Shown: one piece after another, positions 52,931-62,048 of the stretch
How the letters are laid out: every line of letters begins with the position of its first letter
Position numbering within the stretch: position 1 is the stretch's first letter
Assembly (NCBI RefSeq): GCF_000250655.1
Contig: NC_016935.1
Span: 2,746,001 to 2,810,000, forward strand
DNA: 64,000 nt
Direction of reading: 5' to 3'
From: Paenibacillus mucilaginosus 3016
GTDB lineage: Bacteria > Bacillota > Bacilli > Paenibacillales > NBRC-103111
The notes under the pieces: model-generated
What the model was told of the DNA's origin: nothing
Databases searched by the model: none
What the model saw: the letters and a program-made list of their open reading frames with translations, nothing else
Translations under genes and position numbers: made by a program

Positions 52931-53890
52931 ATGCCGGCCGATATGCCGCTGACGGAGCTGCTGCAGTATGGGGGAAGCAGCCCGAAGCCTGATGATTTTG
53001 ATGCTTACTGGGAGCGGGGATTGAAGGAGCTGGAGGAGCAGTCTCTGGATTACGAGCTGGTGCCCGCGGACTTCAAGTCGCCGCTGGCCGACTGCTTCCA
53101 TCTCTACTTCACCGGCGTCGGCGGGGCCAGGGTGCACTGCAAGCTGGCGAGGCCGAAGCGGGCGGAAGGGAAAGGGCCGGGGCTGGCTTACTTCCACGGC
53201 TATTCCTGTGACAGCGGGGACTGGTTCGAGAAGATCGGCTATGCCGCGCACGGCTTCACCGTGCTTGCGATGGACTGCCGGGGGCAGGGCGGGCCGTCTC
53301 AGGATAACCTGAGCGTACAGGGGACGACGATCCGCGGGCATCTGATCCGGGGGATCGACGATCCGGATCCGGACAAGCTCTACTTCCGCAGCGTGTTCCT
53401 GGATACGGTGCAGACGGTGCGAATTCTGATGGCGATGGATGGGGTAGACCCGCAGCGCGTCGGGGTGTATGGGCTGTCCCAGGGCGGGGCGCTCACGACG
53501 GCGTGTGCGGCTCTCGAGCCGCGTGTGCGCATCGCCGTACCGGTGTATCCGTTCCTGTCGGATTACAAGCGGGCGTGGCAGTCGGATGTGTCGGTGACCG
53601 CTTACGAAGAGCTGCTCTATTACTTCCGCTTCTTCGACCCCCATCATGCGAGAGAAGAGGAGGTGTTCCGCCGGCTAGGGTATATCGATATCCAGAACCT
53701 TGCGGACCGGATACAGGCGAGGGTGCTGTGGGTCACGGCGCTGACTGACAAGATCTGTCCGCCCTCCACCCAGTTCGCCGCGTACAACAAGATCCGGTCG
53801 GAGAAGGAGCTGCTCGTGTATCATGAGTTCGGGCACGAGAATCTGCCGTATCTGGCGGACCGCGCGTTCCAGGAGTTTATGAAGCTGTAA
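52931..53890 (+). CDS. Acetyl (xylan/mannan) esterase, CE7 family
   Basis: 319 residues from ATG 52931, preceded by AAAGGAGAG; the frame also opens at 52901 but without a ribosome site. Catalytic Ser is in GLSQGG (about residue 182), Asp in VTALTDKICPP (about 271) and His in HEFGHENLP (about 301). AYFHGYSCDSGDW supplies the oxyanion region. CE7 enzymes are cytosolic hexamers that deacetylate short oligosaccharides. Here it probably removes acetyl groups from imported mannooligosaccharides. Confidence 0.92.
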   Translation: MPADMPLTELLQYGGSSPKPDDFDAYWERGLKELEEQSLDYELVPADFKSPLADCFHLYFTGVGGARVHCKLARPKRAEGKGPGLAYFHGYSCDSGDWFEKIGYAAHGFTVLAMDCRGQGGPSQDNLSVQGTTIRGHLIRGIDDPDPDKLYFRSVFLDTVQTVRILMAMDGVDPQRVGVYGLSQGGALTTACAALEPRVRIAVPVYPFLSDYKRAWQSDVSVTAYEELLYYFRFFDPHHAREEEVFRRLGYIDIQNLADRIQARVLWVTALTDKICPPSTQFAAYNKIRSEKELLVYHEFGHENLPYLADRAFQEFMKL

Positions 53891-53903
53891 CCGTGCCGTA
53901 TGC

Positions 53904-53943
53904 CAAAGAGGGCGTTTCCCGTTTTGGCGGGAGGCGGCCTTTG
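53904..53943 (+). terminator. Imperfect terminator hairpin
   Basis: CAAAG...CTTTG on the outside and CCCG-TTTTGG-CGGG within, 14 bases after the esterase stop. No clean T run. Confidence 0.5.
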
Positions 53944-53996
53944 TCAGCGGGTCAGGATGGCAGAGATTCACATGGGGGCTTGACCGAGCCGGTAAC

Positions 53997-54027
53997 GCAG
54001 ATGTACTGCCATGGCAGCACGTCTGCA
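53997..54027. other. Imperfect 30-nt palindrome
   Basis: GCAGATGT-A-CTGCC-AT-GGCAG-C-ACGTCTGC folds as a near-perfect stem with one T-G pair and matched single-base bulges. It lies in the 296-base gap between the esterase and the orphan regulator; purpose unknown. Confidence 0.45.
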
Positions 54028-54186
54028 TGGTGAAGATGCCGGCTGATCTTCCAGCCAGAAGGCTGCGTGCCGCGTGCACGGAAGCGGCTTATAACCTATA
54101 GCGCGTGGGTTCAGAGCATCCTGCCGCGTGCTTATCATTCGATAAAATAAGCGTTTACAAACGAAGCGGAAGCTGATCTTCGGATT

Positions 54187-54894
54187 TCATCTCCTGCCGG
54201 ACTCCAACCATTCGAACTTGTAACCGGCTCCCCTTACCGTATGGATGTACCTTGGCTTTCGAGGGTCCTTCTCAATCTTTTGCCTCAGATTGTAGATATG
54301 GACCATGACCGTGCGGAGTTCGCTCATACGGCTTTCTCCCCACAGCATCTCATGCAGGGCTTCGATGGCGTAGACCTGATTCGGGTGCTTGGCCAGCAGG
54401 GCAAGGAGATTGAATTCCTTGGAGGAGAGCCGGACCTCGCTGCCGCCCGCCGTCACACGGCGTTCCAGCAGATCCACCTCGAGATCGGGGTAGAGCAGAA
54501 GGTGCTTCCGGTTCGCAGGGAAGGCGCGCCGGTGCCGCCGGATATGGGCCTGGATGCGGGCGAGCAGAATCTCCAGGGAGAACGGCCGGGTAAGGTAATC
54601 GTCTCCGCCGGTTCTCAGCGCTTCGATTTTGAGGGAATCTTCGTTCAGCGAGCTGATGAAGAGCAGCGGCGTATCGAGCGACCTTCGGATCTCGGCGCAC
54701 AGCTGAAGTCCGGCCAGCCTGGGCTCCGCCAGATTGAGCAGGATCAGGGCCGGCTGATGCCGTCGGAACAGATCCGGCAGGGCAGGGCTGTGGTAGCCGT
54801 CACAAATCACTTCAAACCCGTGAAGGGTCAAATAGCGGGCAAGGCGGCTGCCTTCTTCCAGGTGATCATCGATCAGAATGATGGTCTCCCGCAC
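54187..54894 (-). CDS. OmpR-family response regulator with an atypical receiver domain
   Basis: 235 residues from GTG 54894, with GAGGAGG 8 bases upstream; an upstream in-frame TTG overlaps that site. The receiver domain keeps the acidic pair (IDDH, Asp9-Asp10) and a Ser, but the phospho-acceptor Asp is Asn54 (LILLNLAEPRL) and the conserved Lys is Arg103 (YLTRPFS). The winged-helix DNA-binding domain (VRLSSKEFNLLALLAKHPNQ, VHIYNLRQKIEKD, RGAGYKFEW) is intact. No kinase gene is near. It is probably a phosphorylation-independent regulator, perhaps of the divergent amylase. Confidence 0.88.
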   Translation of the reverse strand: MRETIILIDDHLEEGSRLARYLTLHGFEVICDGYHSPALPDLFRRHQPALILLNLAEPRLAGLQLCAEIRRSLDTPLLFISSLNEDSLKIEALRTGGDDYLTRPFSLEILLARIQAHIRRHRRAFPANRKHLLLYPDLEVDLLERRVTAGGSEVRLSSKEFNLLALLAKHPNQVYAIEALHEMLWGESRMSELRTVMVHIYNLRQKIEKDPRKPRYIHTVRGAGYKFEWLESGRR

Positions 54895-54910
54895 GGGGTG
54901 CACCTCCTCA

Positions 54911-54925
54911 TGCAAGCGTTTGCGT
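54911..54925 (-). promoter_or_regulatory. cre-like CcpA box just upstream of the orphan regulator
   Basis: On the minus strand ACGCAAACGCTTGCA fits the cre consensus except at one position and lies directly before the Shine-Dalgarno of the regulator gene. Confidence 0.5.
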
Positions 54926-55005
54926 GAAGTGATAAAAACCGGTTTCTTTTTCTATATTCCATTATATGGGCCCCCTTGGGGGAGCGCACCTCCTCCGCTT
55001 GATCG

Positions 55006-55084
55006 GAAAGGTGGAAAATATTGACCTTTCTCGTGTGATTTGGCCGGGCTTGAACGGGACTTGAACTGGGGCCGTTAAGATAAT
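55006..55084 (+). promoter_or_regulatory. Putative regulator-binding direct repeats and -10 before the amylase
   Basis: An inverted repeat GAAAGGT...ACCTTTC (55006-55012, 55024-55030) is followed by CTTGAACGGGA and CTTGAACTGGG in tandem (55049-55059 and 55060-55070). The latter are TTGAAC hexamers with a 5-base spacer and an 11-bp period, the layout used by OmpR/PhoP-type regulators. GATAAT (55079-55084) is placed as a -10; the -35 position falls inside the repeats. Confidence 0.55.
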
Positions 55085-55212
55085 CTCTGTCGATGAAATT
55101 CCTTAGGCCCATGAGCTCCAGATATAGAAGGGAGGCGAATTCAACCCCGGAAAACCGCCAGAGCGATAAGATGGATCAGCCAAGCGAGAATCATGAAGGA
55201 GGCAAGTGCTGT

Positions 55213-58200
55213 ATGGCAAGAAGATGGGTATCGGCTTTGCTCAGCTTGACGGTATGCGGCTCGCTGCTGCCGGGAGGACCCCTGGGCCTGGAGAAGGCCG
55301 GGGCGGCAGCCACAGCAACAGTGTATTATTACACCCCTTATACGAATTGGAGTAAGGTCAACATTCACCACAATGCAAGCGGCAGCTGGACGACCGTACC
55401 GGGCACGCCGATGGATGCGGCCTGCACGAATTGGACCGGCAAAACCGTCGAGATCGCCGGGACCTCGTTCCAGGCCGTATTCACGAACGGATCCGGGGCC
55501 TGGGACAACAATGGAGGCAGCAATTATACGATGGGAGCCGGAGTCCATCAGGTGAAGGACGGCAAGCTGCTGGCCGGTGCCGGCAGTCCGTGCAATACGG
55601 TGGGCGATACAACCCCTCCGAGCGTGCCGGCCGGGCTGACGCTGGGAACGGTGACGTCTTCCTCGATCGCCATCTCGTGGACCGCCTCAACCGATAATCC
55701 GGGCGGGAGCGGAGTGGCCGGTTACGATGTGTACCGGAACGGTACGCTGATCAAGGCCGGTGTGACCGCCGCTACCTTCACGGACACCGGCCTCACCGCT
55801 GCAACGACTTACACCTATACGATCACCGCCAAGGATGCCCTCGGGAATGTCTCTGCTCCGTCGGCTGCTCTGCAGGCCGCAACATCTACTGCGGGCGGAG
55901 GCAATCGGGCCGAGGTCTATTACTACACGAAGACGCGCGGCTGGACCAGCGTCAATCTTCACTATATGCCGGCGGGCGGCAGCTGGACGACCGCGCCGGG
56001 CGTGCCGATGAACGAGACGGCCTGCGCCGATTGGACGAAGAAAACGGTGGAGCTCGGGACGGCGGCCAGCCTCAAAGCGGCATTCAACAATGGCTCCGTA
56101 TGGGATAACAGCAGCGGGAGCGACTACAGCCTGGGTACCGGACTGACCACCGTGAAGGACGGTACCGTTACCGCGAATGCGGCCAATCCCTGCGTGCAGC
56201 TGCCCCCGGATGTGACGGCACCGTCGGTTCCGCAGAATGTGAAGGCGGCGGCGGACGGCCTGCGGATCACCCTCACCTGGGACGCCTCTGCCGATAATGC
56301 GGGCGGCAGCGGCCTGGCCGGCTACGAAATCACCAGAACCGGCGGCACGCAGGGCACCCAAGTGTTCACGGCAACCTCGAATGCTTACACCGATAGCGGA
56401 CTGGAAGCCAAGACGCCGTACACCTACACGGTCAAGGCGTTCGACAAGGCGAGTCCGGCGAACAAGTCGGCCGCCGGCACGGCTGTAACGGCGACCACAG
56501 GCGACGCGCCGCCGCCTGCGCCGGGCGGCACACCGATCGGTACGGATATGCGGGAGGACTCCATCTATTTCGTGATGACCGCCCGTTTCTATGATGGGGA
56601 CGCCTCCAATAACCGGGGAGGCTCGGCGCATGTCACGAGCGGCAACGCTGCGAACAACGACCCGATGTTCCGCGGCGACTTCAAGGGGCTGATCCAGAAG
56701 CTCGATTACATCAAGGCGCTCGGCTTTTCCGCCATCTGGATTACGCCGGTGGTGCTGAACCGCTCGGATTATGACTACCACGGCTACCACGGCTGGGATT
56801 TTTACCGTATCGATCCCCGTCTGGAGTCTCCGGGAGCCTCTTATCAGGATCTGATCAATGCGGCCCACAACAAGGGCATCAAGATCATTCAGGATGTCGT
56901 GTACAACCACTCCAGCCGCTGGGGGGAGAAGAACCTCTTCGCTCCGAAGGTGTACGGCATCCGCGACAGCCAGTGGAGCTGGTACTACGATGAGCCGCAG
57001 GCCGGCGCCGAGTACAACGGCCTGAACGTCAATGCCGGCGGCAAGCCGTATAACGGGGACCTGTGGTCCACGGCCGAGCCGGCAGGCAACACCTGCCGGA
57101 ACTGGGGAGTGCCGACAGGGGCGACGAGCAAGGAAGGCTACCGCCTCTACAACTGCCAGTGGCCGAACCCGACCTCCGGCATGTTCCCCGCGAACCTGTA
57201 CCATCAGTGCTGGATCGGCAACTGGGAGGGCGAGGATTCCCGCAGCTGCTGGATTCACGAGGACCTCGCCGACTTTAATACGGAATCGAAGCCGGTGCAG
57301 GACTTCCTGAAGGATGTCTACCGCAGGTACATCGATATGGGCGTGGACGGCTTCCGGATCGATACGGCCGTGCATATCCCGCGGACCACATGGAACCGCC
57401 ACTTCCTGCCGGACGCGCAGAACCATGCCGTCTCGAAGTTCGGCGAGAAGGGCAAGAACTTCTTCATGTTCGGTGAGGTGGGAGCCTTCGTCAACGACAA
57501 GTGGAACCGGGGCTCGGTCAATCATTCGGCCCAGTTCTTCACCTGGAAGGAGCGCAAGGAATACAGTGCGGACGATGCCTCGGCCGCCCTCGAGATGTAC
57601 AGCTATGAGAACAATCTCGGCACCGCCAACCAGCCGACATCGGACAATGCGTTCCTCCGGGGCAACGCATATCACACGCCGGACCACAGCAAGGCATCGG
57701 GCATGAATGTCATCGATATGCGGATGCACATGAATTTTGCCGATGCGGGCAATGCCTTCTGGAACGGCAAGGACTCCGATGACAGCTACAACGATGCGAC
57801 CTACAACGTCGTCTATGTCGACAGCCACGACTATGGTCCGAACAAGTCCTCCTCCCGCTACACCGGGGGCACCGCAGCCTGGGCCGAGAACATGAGCCTG
57901 ATGTGGACCTTCCGCGGAATTCCGACGCTCTACTACGGCTCGGAGATCGAATTCCAGGCGGGCAAGCCGATCGACTGCGGGCCGACGTGCCCGCTGGCGA
58001 CGACCGGCCGCGCCTACTTCGGCGACAAGATCGAAGGCTCCGTCACCGCCGCCGACTTCGGTAAAGTCGCGTCGGCTTCAGGCACGGTAGCCGAGACGCT
58101 GAATTCGCCGCTTGTGAAGCACCTGCAGCGGCTGAACCAGATCCGCCGCGCGATCCCGGCCCTGCAGAAGGGCCAGTATTCAACCGAAGGCGTCGAGGGG

Positions 58201-58464
58201 CACATCGCTTACAAGCGCCGCTATACGGACACGGCGAAGGGCATCGACAGCTTCGCGCTGATTACGGTCAGCGCGTCGGCCGCCTTCAGCGGGATTCCGA
58301 ACGGCACGTACAAGGATGCGGTTACCGGCGATGTCAAGACCGTCACCGACGGCAAGCTCACCGCTTCCGTCTCGGGTCAGGGCAACCTGCGCGTATATGT
58401 GCTCGATCTGCCGGGCAATCCGGCACCGGGCAAGATCGGCGAAGCGGGGCCTTACCTGAAGTAG
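55213..58464 (+). CDS. Secreted multi-domain alpha-amylase, GH13
   Basis: 1083 residues from ATG 55213 (GGAGGCAAG upstream). A signal peptide is followed by a CBM25/26-type starch-binding module (VYYYTPYTNWSKVNIHH), an Fn3 domain (about 130-215), a second such module (VYYYTKTRGWTSVNLHY), another Fn3 domain (about 335-430), and a GH13 barrel from about 443. The nucleophile Asp is in GVDGFRIDTAVH (about 716), the acid/base Glu in MFGEVG (about 753), and the transition-state Asp in VDSHDYG (about 870). It degrades starch outside the cell. A terminator follows. The orphan regulator is divergent from it. Confidence 0.95.
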   Translation: MARRWVSALLSLTVCGSLLPGGPLGLEKAGAAATATVYYYTPYTNWSKVNIHHNASGSWTTVPGTPMDAACTNWTGKTVEIAGTSFQAVFTNGSGAWDNNGGSNYTMGAGVHQVKDGKLLAGAGSPCNTVGDTTPPSVPAGLTLGTVTSSSIAISWTASTDNPGGSGVAGYDVYRNGTLIKAGVTAATFTDTGLTAATTYTYTITAKDALGNVSAPSAALQAATSTAGGGNRAEVYYYTKTRGWTSVNLHYMPAGGSWTTAPGVPMNETACADWTKKTVELGTAASLKAAFNNGSVWDNSSGSDYSLGTGLTTVKDGTVTANAANPCVQLPPDVTAPSVPQNVKAAADGLRITLTWDASADNAGGSGLAGYEITRTGGTQGTQVFTATSNAYTDSGLEAKTPYTYTVKAFDKASPANKSAAGTAVTATTGDAPPPAPGGTPIGTDMREDSIYFVMTARFYDGDASNNRGGSAHVTSGNAANNDPMFRGDFKGLIQKLDYIKALGFSAIWITPVVLNRSDYDYHGYHGWDFYRIDPRLESPGASYQDLINAAHNKGIKIIQDVVYNHSSRWGEKNLFAPKVYGIRDSQWSWYYDEPQAGAEYNGLNVNAGGKPYNGDLWSTAEPAGNTCRNWGVPTGATSKEGYRLYNCQWPNPTSGMFPANLYHQCWIGNWEGEDSRSCWIHEDLADFNTESKPVQDFLKDVYRRYIDMGVDGFRIDTAVHIPRTTWNRHFLPDAQNHAVSKFGEKGKNFFMFGEVGAFVNDKWNRGSVNHSAQFFTWKERKEYSADDASAALEMYSYENNLGTANQPTSDNAFLRGNAYHTPDHSKASGMNVIDMRMHMNFADAGNAFWNGKDSDDSYNDATYNVVYVDSHDYGPNKSSSRYTGGTAAWAENMSLMWTFRGIPTLYYGSEIEFQAGKPIDCGPTCPLATTGRAYFGDKIEGSVTAADFGKVASASGTVAETLNSPLVKHLQRLNQIRRAIPALQKGQYSTEGVEGHIAYKRRYTDTAKGIDSFALITVSASAAFSGIPNGTYKDAVTGDVKTVTDGKLTASVSGQGNLRVYVLDLPGNPAPGKIGEAGPYLK

Positions 58465-58531
58465 GAGGAATCCGGCCGCAGACCGTTCTACTTGATATAA
58501 GGAAGCCGCTTAGCTTAAGCGTGCTGTACCA

Positions 58532-58577
58532 ACCGTCTCTCCCCGGCGAATCCTGGCCTGGCGGGGAGCCGGTTTTT
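58532..58577 (+). terminator. Rho-independent terminator of the amylase gene
   Basis: CTCCCCG (58539-58545) pairs with CGGGGAG (58562-58568), extended by ACCG/CGGT, then TTTTT. Confidence 0.88.
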
Positions 58578-58681
58578 CTCATGTGCAGGCAGGTGTGCTT
58601 TTTGGTACAGACTAAAATGAAATATTGGGAAATAATAAAGGAAATGCCTGCTAACCGCATGGATCTCCGGGGGACTGCACC

Positions 58682-60013
58682 ATGGTTTTCACACTCCGCA
58701 AGAAATTGTATGTCAGCTTTTTGGCCATCATCGTGCTGTTCGTGATAACGGTTATTCTGTCTACCGTCCTTACCCAGCGGATCGTCCATCTCACGAATGA
58801 AACGCTGGCGACGGAGAAACGGCTGGAGGTCCTGCAGCGGCTGAATCTGTTCGCCAGAACAGCCAATGACAACGGGGCTCATTACCTGCTCGCTCCCCTG
58901 TATGTCGAGGAGGATTTCAAGTCCCAGTTCGATGCGAGCGTCCAGTATGTCGAAGAAGAGATGAGCCTGCTGGAGTCCATGACCGCTGATCCGGATGGGA
59001 AGGCCCAGATTGCGCGCTTCAAGGAACGCTGGACCGCCTTCGCCCGCAGCAAGCAAAAAATTATGGCGCTCAAAAAGCAGGGGGAAGTCCGGGGAGCACA
59101 GGAGAGCTATACCAAAGACAGCTTTGATCCGGTGGCGTTCTCCCTGCACTCGTTCTTCAAGGCGGAGCAGTCGAGGATCGAACAGTACAACAGCGACATT
59201 CAGCGCAGCGGCCGGACCATCCAATGGGTGAACTATACCATGGGCTCTTCAGCCATCGTCCTGTCGATCCTGATTGCGTTCCTTCTCTCCAACTACCTCA
59301 TCCGCCGCATCCGTCTGCTGAGACGCTCCGCGCAGACCGTGGCCGAAGGCAATCTGCAGGTTGCGGATCTTCACTTCAAAGGGCAGGATGAACTCCAGGA
59401 ATTGGCGGAGGCCTTCAACCGGATGACGCACTCCCTGCGTACGGTGATTCATTCGAACCAGTTTCTCCAGCACCTCTCCACCCGGGACGGATTGACGGGA
59501 ATTGCGAACCGGCGGTGCTATGACGAAACGATGGAGCGGGAGTGGAAGCGCCTCTCTGAGTTCTCCAGGCCGATCTCACTGATTCTGTTCGATATCGATT
59601 ATTTCAAACGGTATAACGACCGGTACGGACATCAGGCGGGAGACGAATGCCTAAGGGAGGTGGCGGGGATTCTGCAGAGGTCCGTCGGTCCGGGGGACCT
59701 GGCTGCACGCTACGGAGGGGAGGAGTTCGTTGTGCTGCTGCCGGATCAGGAGGAGGAGGAAGCGGTCCGGACGGCCGAGCGGTTCCGGCAGGCGCTTGCC
59801 CGGCGCGGTATTCCGCATGAGCTCTCGGAAGTAAGCGGGAGTGTCACGGTGAGCATAGGGATCGCTTCCGCGACGGCTTCGGATACGGGGAATCCGGGGA
59901 GCTTGCTGCAGGAAGCGGATCAGGCGCTGTACGAAGCCAAGCGCAGCGGAAGAAACGGGATCTGCAGCCATCGCGGGATGCACTCCCGCAGCGAGGGGGA
60001 GGTTCCGTTATGA
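58682..60013 (+). CDS. Membrane diguanylate cyclase (GGDEF) with extracellular sensor
   Basis: 443 residues. TM1 is at about 10-30, a helical extracellular sensor (four-helix-bundle style) at about 31-185, TM2 at about 187-207, HAMP to about 260, and GGDEF at about 270-435. The active site is GGEEF (about 346-350). The RxxD product-inhibition site is not present (VGPGD at that place), so feedback control is probably lacking. It makes cyclic di-GMP. Its stop overlaps by 4 bases the start of a sugar-binding lipoprotein, implying that the two act together. Confidence 0.9.
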   Translation: MVFTLRKKLYVSFLAIIVLFVITVILSTVLTQRIVHLTNETLATEKRLEVLQRLNLFARTANDNGAHYLLAPLYVEEDFKSQFDASVQYVEEEMSLLESMTADPDGKAQIARFKERWTAFARSKQKIMALKKQGEVRGAQESYTKDSFDPVAFSLHSFFKAEQSRIEQYNSDIQRSGRTIQWVNYTMGSSAIVLSILIAFLLSNYLIRRIRLLRRSAQTVAEGNLQVADLHFKGQDELQELAEAFNRMTHSLRTVIHSNQFLQHLSTRDGLTGIANRRCYDETMEREWKRLSEFSRPISLILFDIDYFKRYNDRYGHQAGDECLREVAGILQRSVGPGDLAARYGGEEFVVLLPDQEEEEAVRTAERFRQALARRGIPHELSEVSGSVTVSIGIASATASDTGNPGSLLQEADQALYEAKRSGRNGICSHRGMHSRSEGEVPL

Positions 60014-61251
60014 CCCGAAAATCAGCCTTATGTGCGGTACTCTCCGGGCTGCTGCTAACGGCTTCTTGTTCAGGCGGGGAAAAAGAGGGGGAGCGGGTAT
60101 CGCTGACCTTCTGGACGACCACGTCCCCTGCAGAGACAAAGTTCTTCCAGAAGCGGATCGATGCGTATGTCCGGGAGCACCCGCAGATTCAAGTGACCAT
60201 GAAGCAGCGCGCTTTTCCTTTTGCCACTAACGAATTCAAGACCGCGGTACTGGGCGACCAGCCGGTAGACATCTTCCGTGCCGACCATACGTGGATCGCC
60301 GAGTACGCCGAACTGGATATCGTCTATCCGTTGGACGACCTTGCTCCCTCTTCCCGTTGGGTCGGCTATATTCCATCCGCCTTGGAGTCCTCGAGGTACA
60401 GAGGGCAGCTCTATGGACTTCCTTCCGTCACGGAAGTTCCCGCACTCCTGTACAACAAGCGGCTGCTGGCCGAAGCCGGGTTCACGGGCCCTCCCGCGAC
60501 CATGGATGAGCTGCTTGCGATGGCGAAAGCGATGACGGTGAGCGGCCGGTACGGTTTGTACGTGTCGGAGGATTCTTACTTTGCCCTGCCCTATCTGTGG
60601 GCCTTCGGGGGCGGCATGGTGTCGGAAGACCGCCGAATCGAGATTGCCTCCGTGGATTCGCAGCGGGCGCTCGAATTCATGGTGAGGCTACGGCGCGAGG
60701 GAGTGACCCAGCCCTACCCGGACTTCGCGGATTGGTACGGCCGGATGATGAAGGACTTCGCGGAAGAGGGCAAAGCGGCGATGATCATCAACGGGCCTTG
60801 GGCGATGGGGGATATTCTCAAGGGCAAAGTCTTTCAGCGGGGAGATCAGCTGGGGATTGCCGCGGTTCCGAAGGGACCCAAAGGGCAGGGCTCTCCGGTA
60901 GGGGGGCACAGTCTGGTTATCAACAAATACACCAAGCACCCCAAAGAAAGCCTGGAGCTGATCGCCTACCTGACCGGCACCGAAACGCAGGTGCTTCAGA
61001 GCATGGAATTCAAGACCCTGCCTACAAAGTCCGCCGCTTATGAGGATGAAAGACTGGCTCAGGACGCGATGGTCCAGGGCTTCAAGGCGCAGCTGGATAC
61101 GGCGAGGCCCCGGCCGATGATTCCGGAAGGCGCCAGGCTGTTCATGGACTTCACCCCGAATCTGAATGCGATGCTGCTCGGGAAGCAGTCGGTGCAGGAG
61201 GGCGTGCGGAACATCGAGACTTCGTGGAAGAATCTGCTGGGGAACCGGTAG
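60010..61251 (+). CDS. Extracellular sugar-binding lipoprotein coupled to the diguanylate cyclase
   Basis: 413 residues, cluster B (MalE-like) ABC binding protein. The lipoprotein signal ends at TASC. LTFWTTTSPAETKFFQKRID, LYGLPSVTEVPALLYNKRLL and PKGPKGQGSPVGGHSLVINK are typical. The ATG overlaps the cyclase stop (ATGA). No permease or ATPase genes are adjacent. A close paralogue lies at 62049-63286 on the other strand, next to a chemotaxis receptor. It may import a sugar through distant permeases, or present it to the cyclase sensor (inferred). Confidence 0.9.
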   Translation: MTRKSALCAVLSGLLLTASCSGGEKEGERVSLTFWTTTSPAETKFFQKRIDAYVREHPQIQVTMKQRAFPFATNEFKTAVLGDQPVDIFRADHTWIAEYAELDIVYPLDDLAPSSRWVGYIPSALESSRYRGQLYGLPSVTEVPALLYNKRLLAEAGFTGPPATMDELLAMAKAMTVSGRYGLYVSEDSYFALPYLWAFGGGMVSEDRRIEIASVDSQRALEFMVRLRREGVTQPYPDFADWYGRMMKDFAEEGKAAMIINGPWAMGDILKGKVFQRGDQLGIAAVPKGPKGQGSPVGGHSLVINKYTKHPKESLELIAYLTGTETQVLQSMEFKTLPTKSAAYEDERLAQDAMVQGFKAQLDTARPRPMIPEGARLFMDFTPNLNAMLLGKQSVQEGVRNIETSWKNLLGNR

Positions 61252-61302
61252 GGATTGGCAAAGAGCCGAAGAGGGGACTGACCCCTGGTTTTGAGACAGG
61301 GA

Positions 61303-61475
61303 TCAAATGGCATTATCAGCGGGCGTACCTTTACGGGACATGCTCATGGTAATGCCATTTCCTTTTACCGCCTCCTGATACGAAAACGTAGCGTGTCCAG
61401 CACAAACGCTGTGTCCTGTGTATCTCCGATCGTTGAAGCAATAGCCTCACACATAGACATGGAATGCTCTGAGTG
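61303..61475 (-). mobile_element. Relic of an IS3-family transposase (OrfB)
   Basis: On the minus strand, one frame reads YQEAVKGNGITMSMSRKGTP then ADNAI and a stop; YQEAV..GITMSMSRKGTPADNA is the unmistakable core of IS3/IS150 OrfB. Just upstream, in another frame, GDTQDTAFVLDTL matches the segment that normally precedes it, with the intervening HSDQG region missing. The element is truncated on both sides and inactive. It lies between two inverted binding-protein paralogues. Confidence 0.75.
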
Positions 61476-61498
61476 ACTTCGACGGTTCGAAAATGGCC

Positions 61499-61900
61499 TT
61501 ACACAGGATTCACCGCGAAAATGGAATGAATATTTCCCTCGGGATCGCCGAAGAAGCCAGTCGTATGACCCCAAGACTTGATTTGTGGCGCGGTGACGTC
61601 AATGGCACCCTTCGAAACGAATTCATCGTACAATGCGTAGACTTGATCTGGCGAATCACATTGAAAATTAAGTTCGATGGCTTGTCCTCTGCGGCTTTCC
61701 CTGAAAGAAGGATAACCGTTGGTATTCTCCGCCATCAGCGATTTAGAGCAAATGGCCAATCTTACTCCTGAATTACTGAATTCTACGTAATGCTCCTCTT
61801 CTATAAGAATAGTAAATCCCAGCACATCCTGGTAAAACCGGGCCAATCGAGCCACATCGTCAGCAAGCAGTGTAAGCCCTTCCAATTTCACGTTCTTCAT
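61499..61900 (-). CDS. VOC (glyoxalase/bleomycin-resistance fold) protein
   Basis: 133 residues. LLADDVARLARFYQDVLGFTI and a final TTGFFGDPEGNIHSIFAVNP are typical of vicinal-oxygen-chelate proteins; EEEHYVEFSNSGVRLAI supplies the middle strand. Members bind metals and act as isomerases, dioxygenases or antibiotic-binding proteins; the substrate is not evident. Start ATG 61900 with TGGAGGTGGGG upstream. It does not appear functionally tied to the signalling genes on either side. Confidence 0.85.
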   Translation of the reverse strand: MKNVKLEGLTLLADDVARLARFYQDVLGFTILIEEEHYVEFSNSGVRLAICSKSLMAENTNGYPSFRESRRGQAIELNFQCDSPDQVYALYDEFVSKGAIDVTAPQIKSWGHTTGFFGDPEGNIHSIFAVNPV

Positions 61901-62000
61901 TGGTACCCCACCTCCATCTTGAGTGTAGCATATTACAAATCGATTTTATATTTTATCATCGGGGGAAAAATGAAACTGCTTGATAGAGAGCTGCAATGGC

Positions 62001-62033
62001 AAAAAGCCGTGAGGGAGAAACCCGTCACGGCTT
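62001..62033 (-). terminator. Terminator of the MCP-binding protein unit (minus strand)
   Basis: AAGCCGTGA (minus strand, 62025-62033) pairs perfectly with TCACGGCTT (62004-62012), followed by TTT (62001-62003) after the stem. Confidence 0.9.
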
Positions 62034-62048
62034 ATCTGTATCTCGCAA

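Noticed and set aside
55687..57828. 713-codon open frame on the minus strand opposite the amylase
   Set aside because: Shadow of high GC at third codon positions; no domains, odd composition, and a clear GH13 enzyme on the other strand.
61305..61360. AAATGGCATTA/TAATGCCATTT inverted repeat as a terminator of the binding-protein gene
   Set aside because: The 34-base loop and the IS3 OrfB reading through the same bases make the dyad more likely a by-product of the transposase relic.
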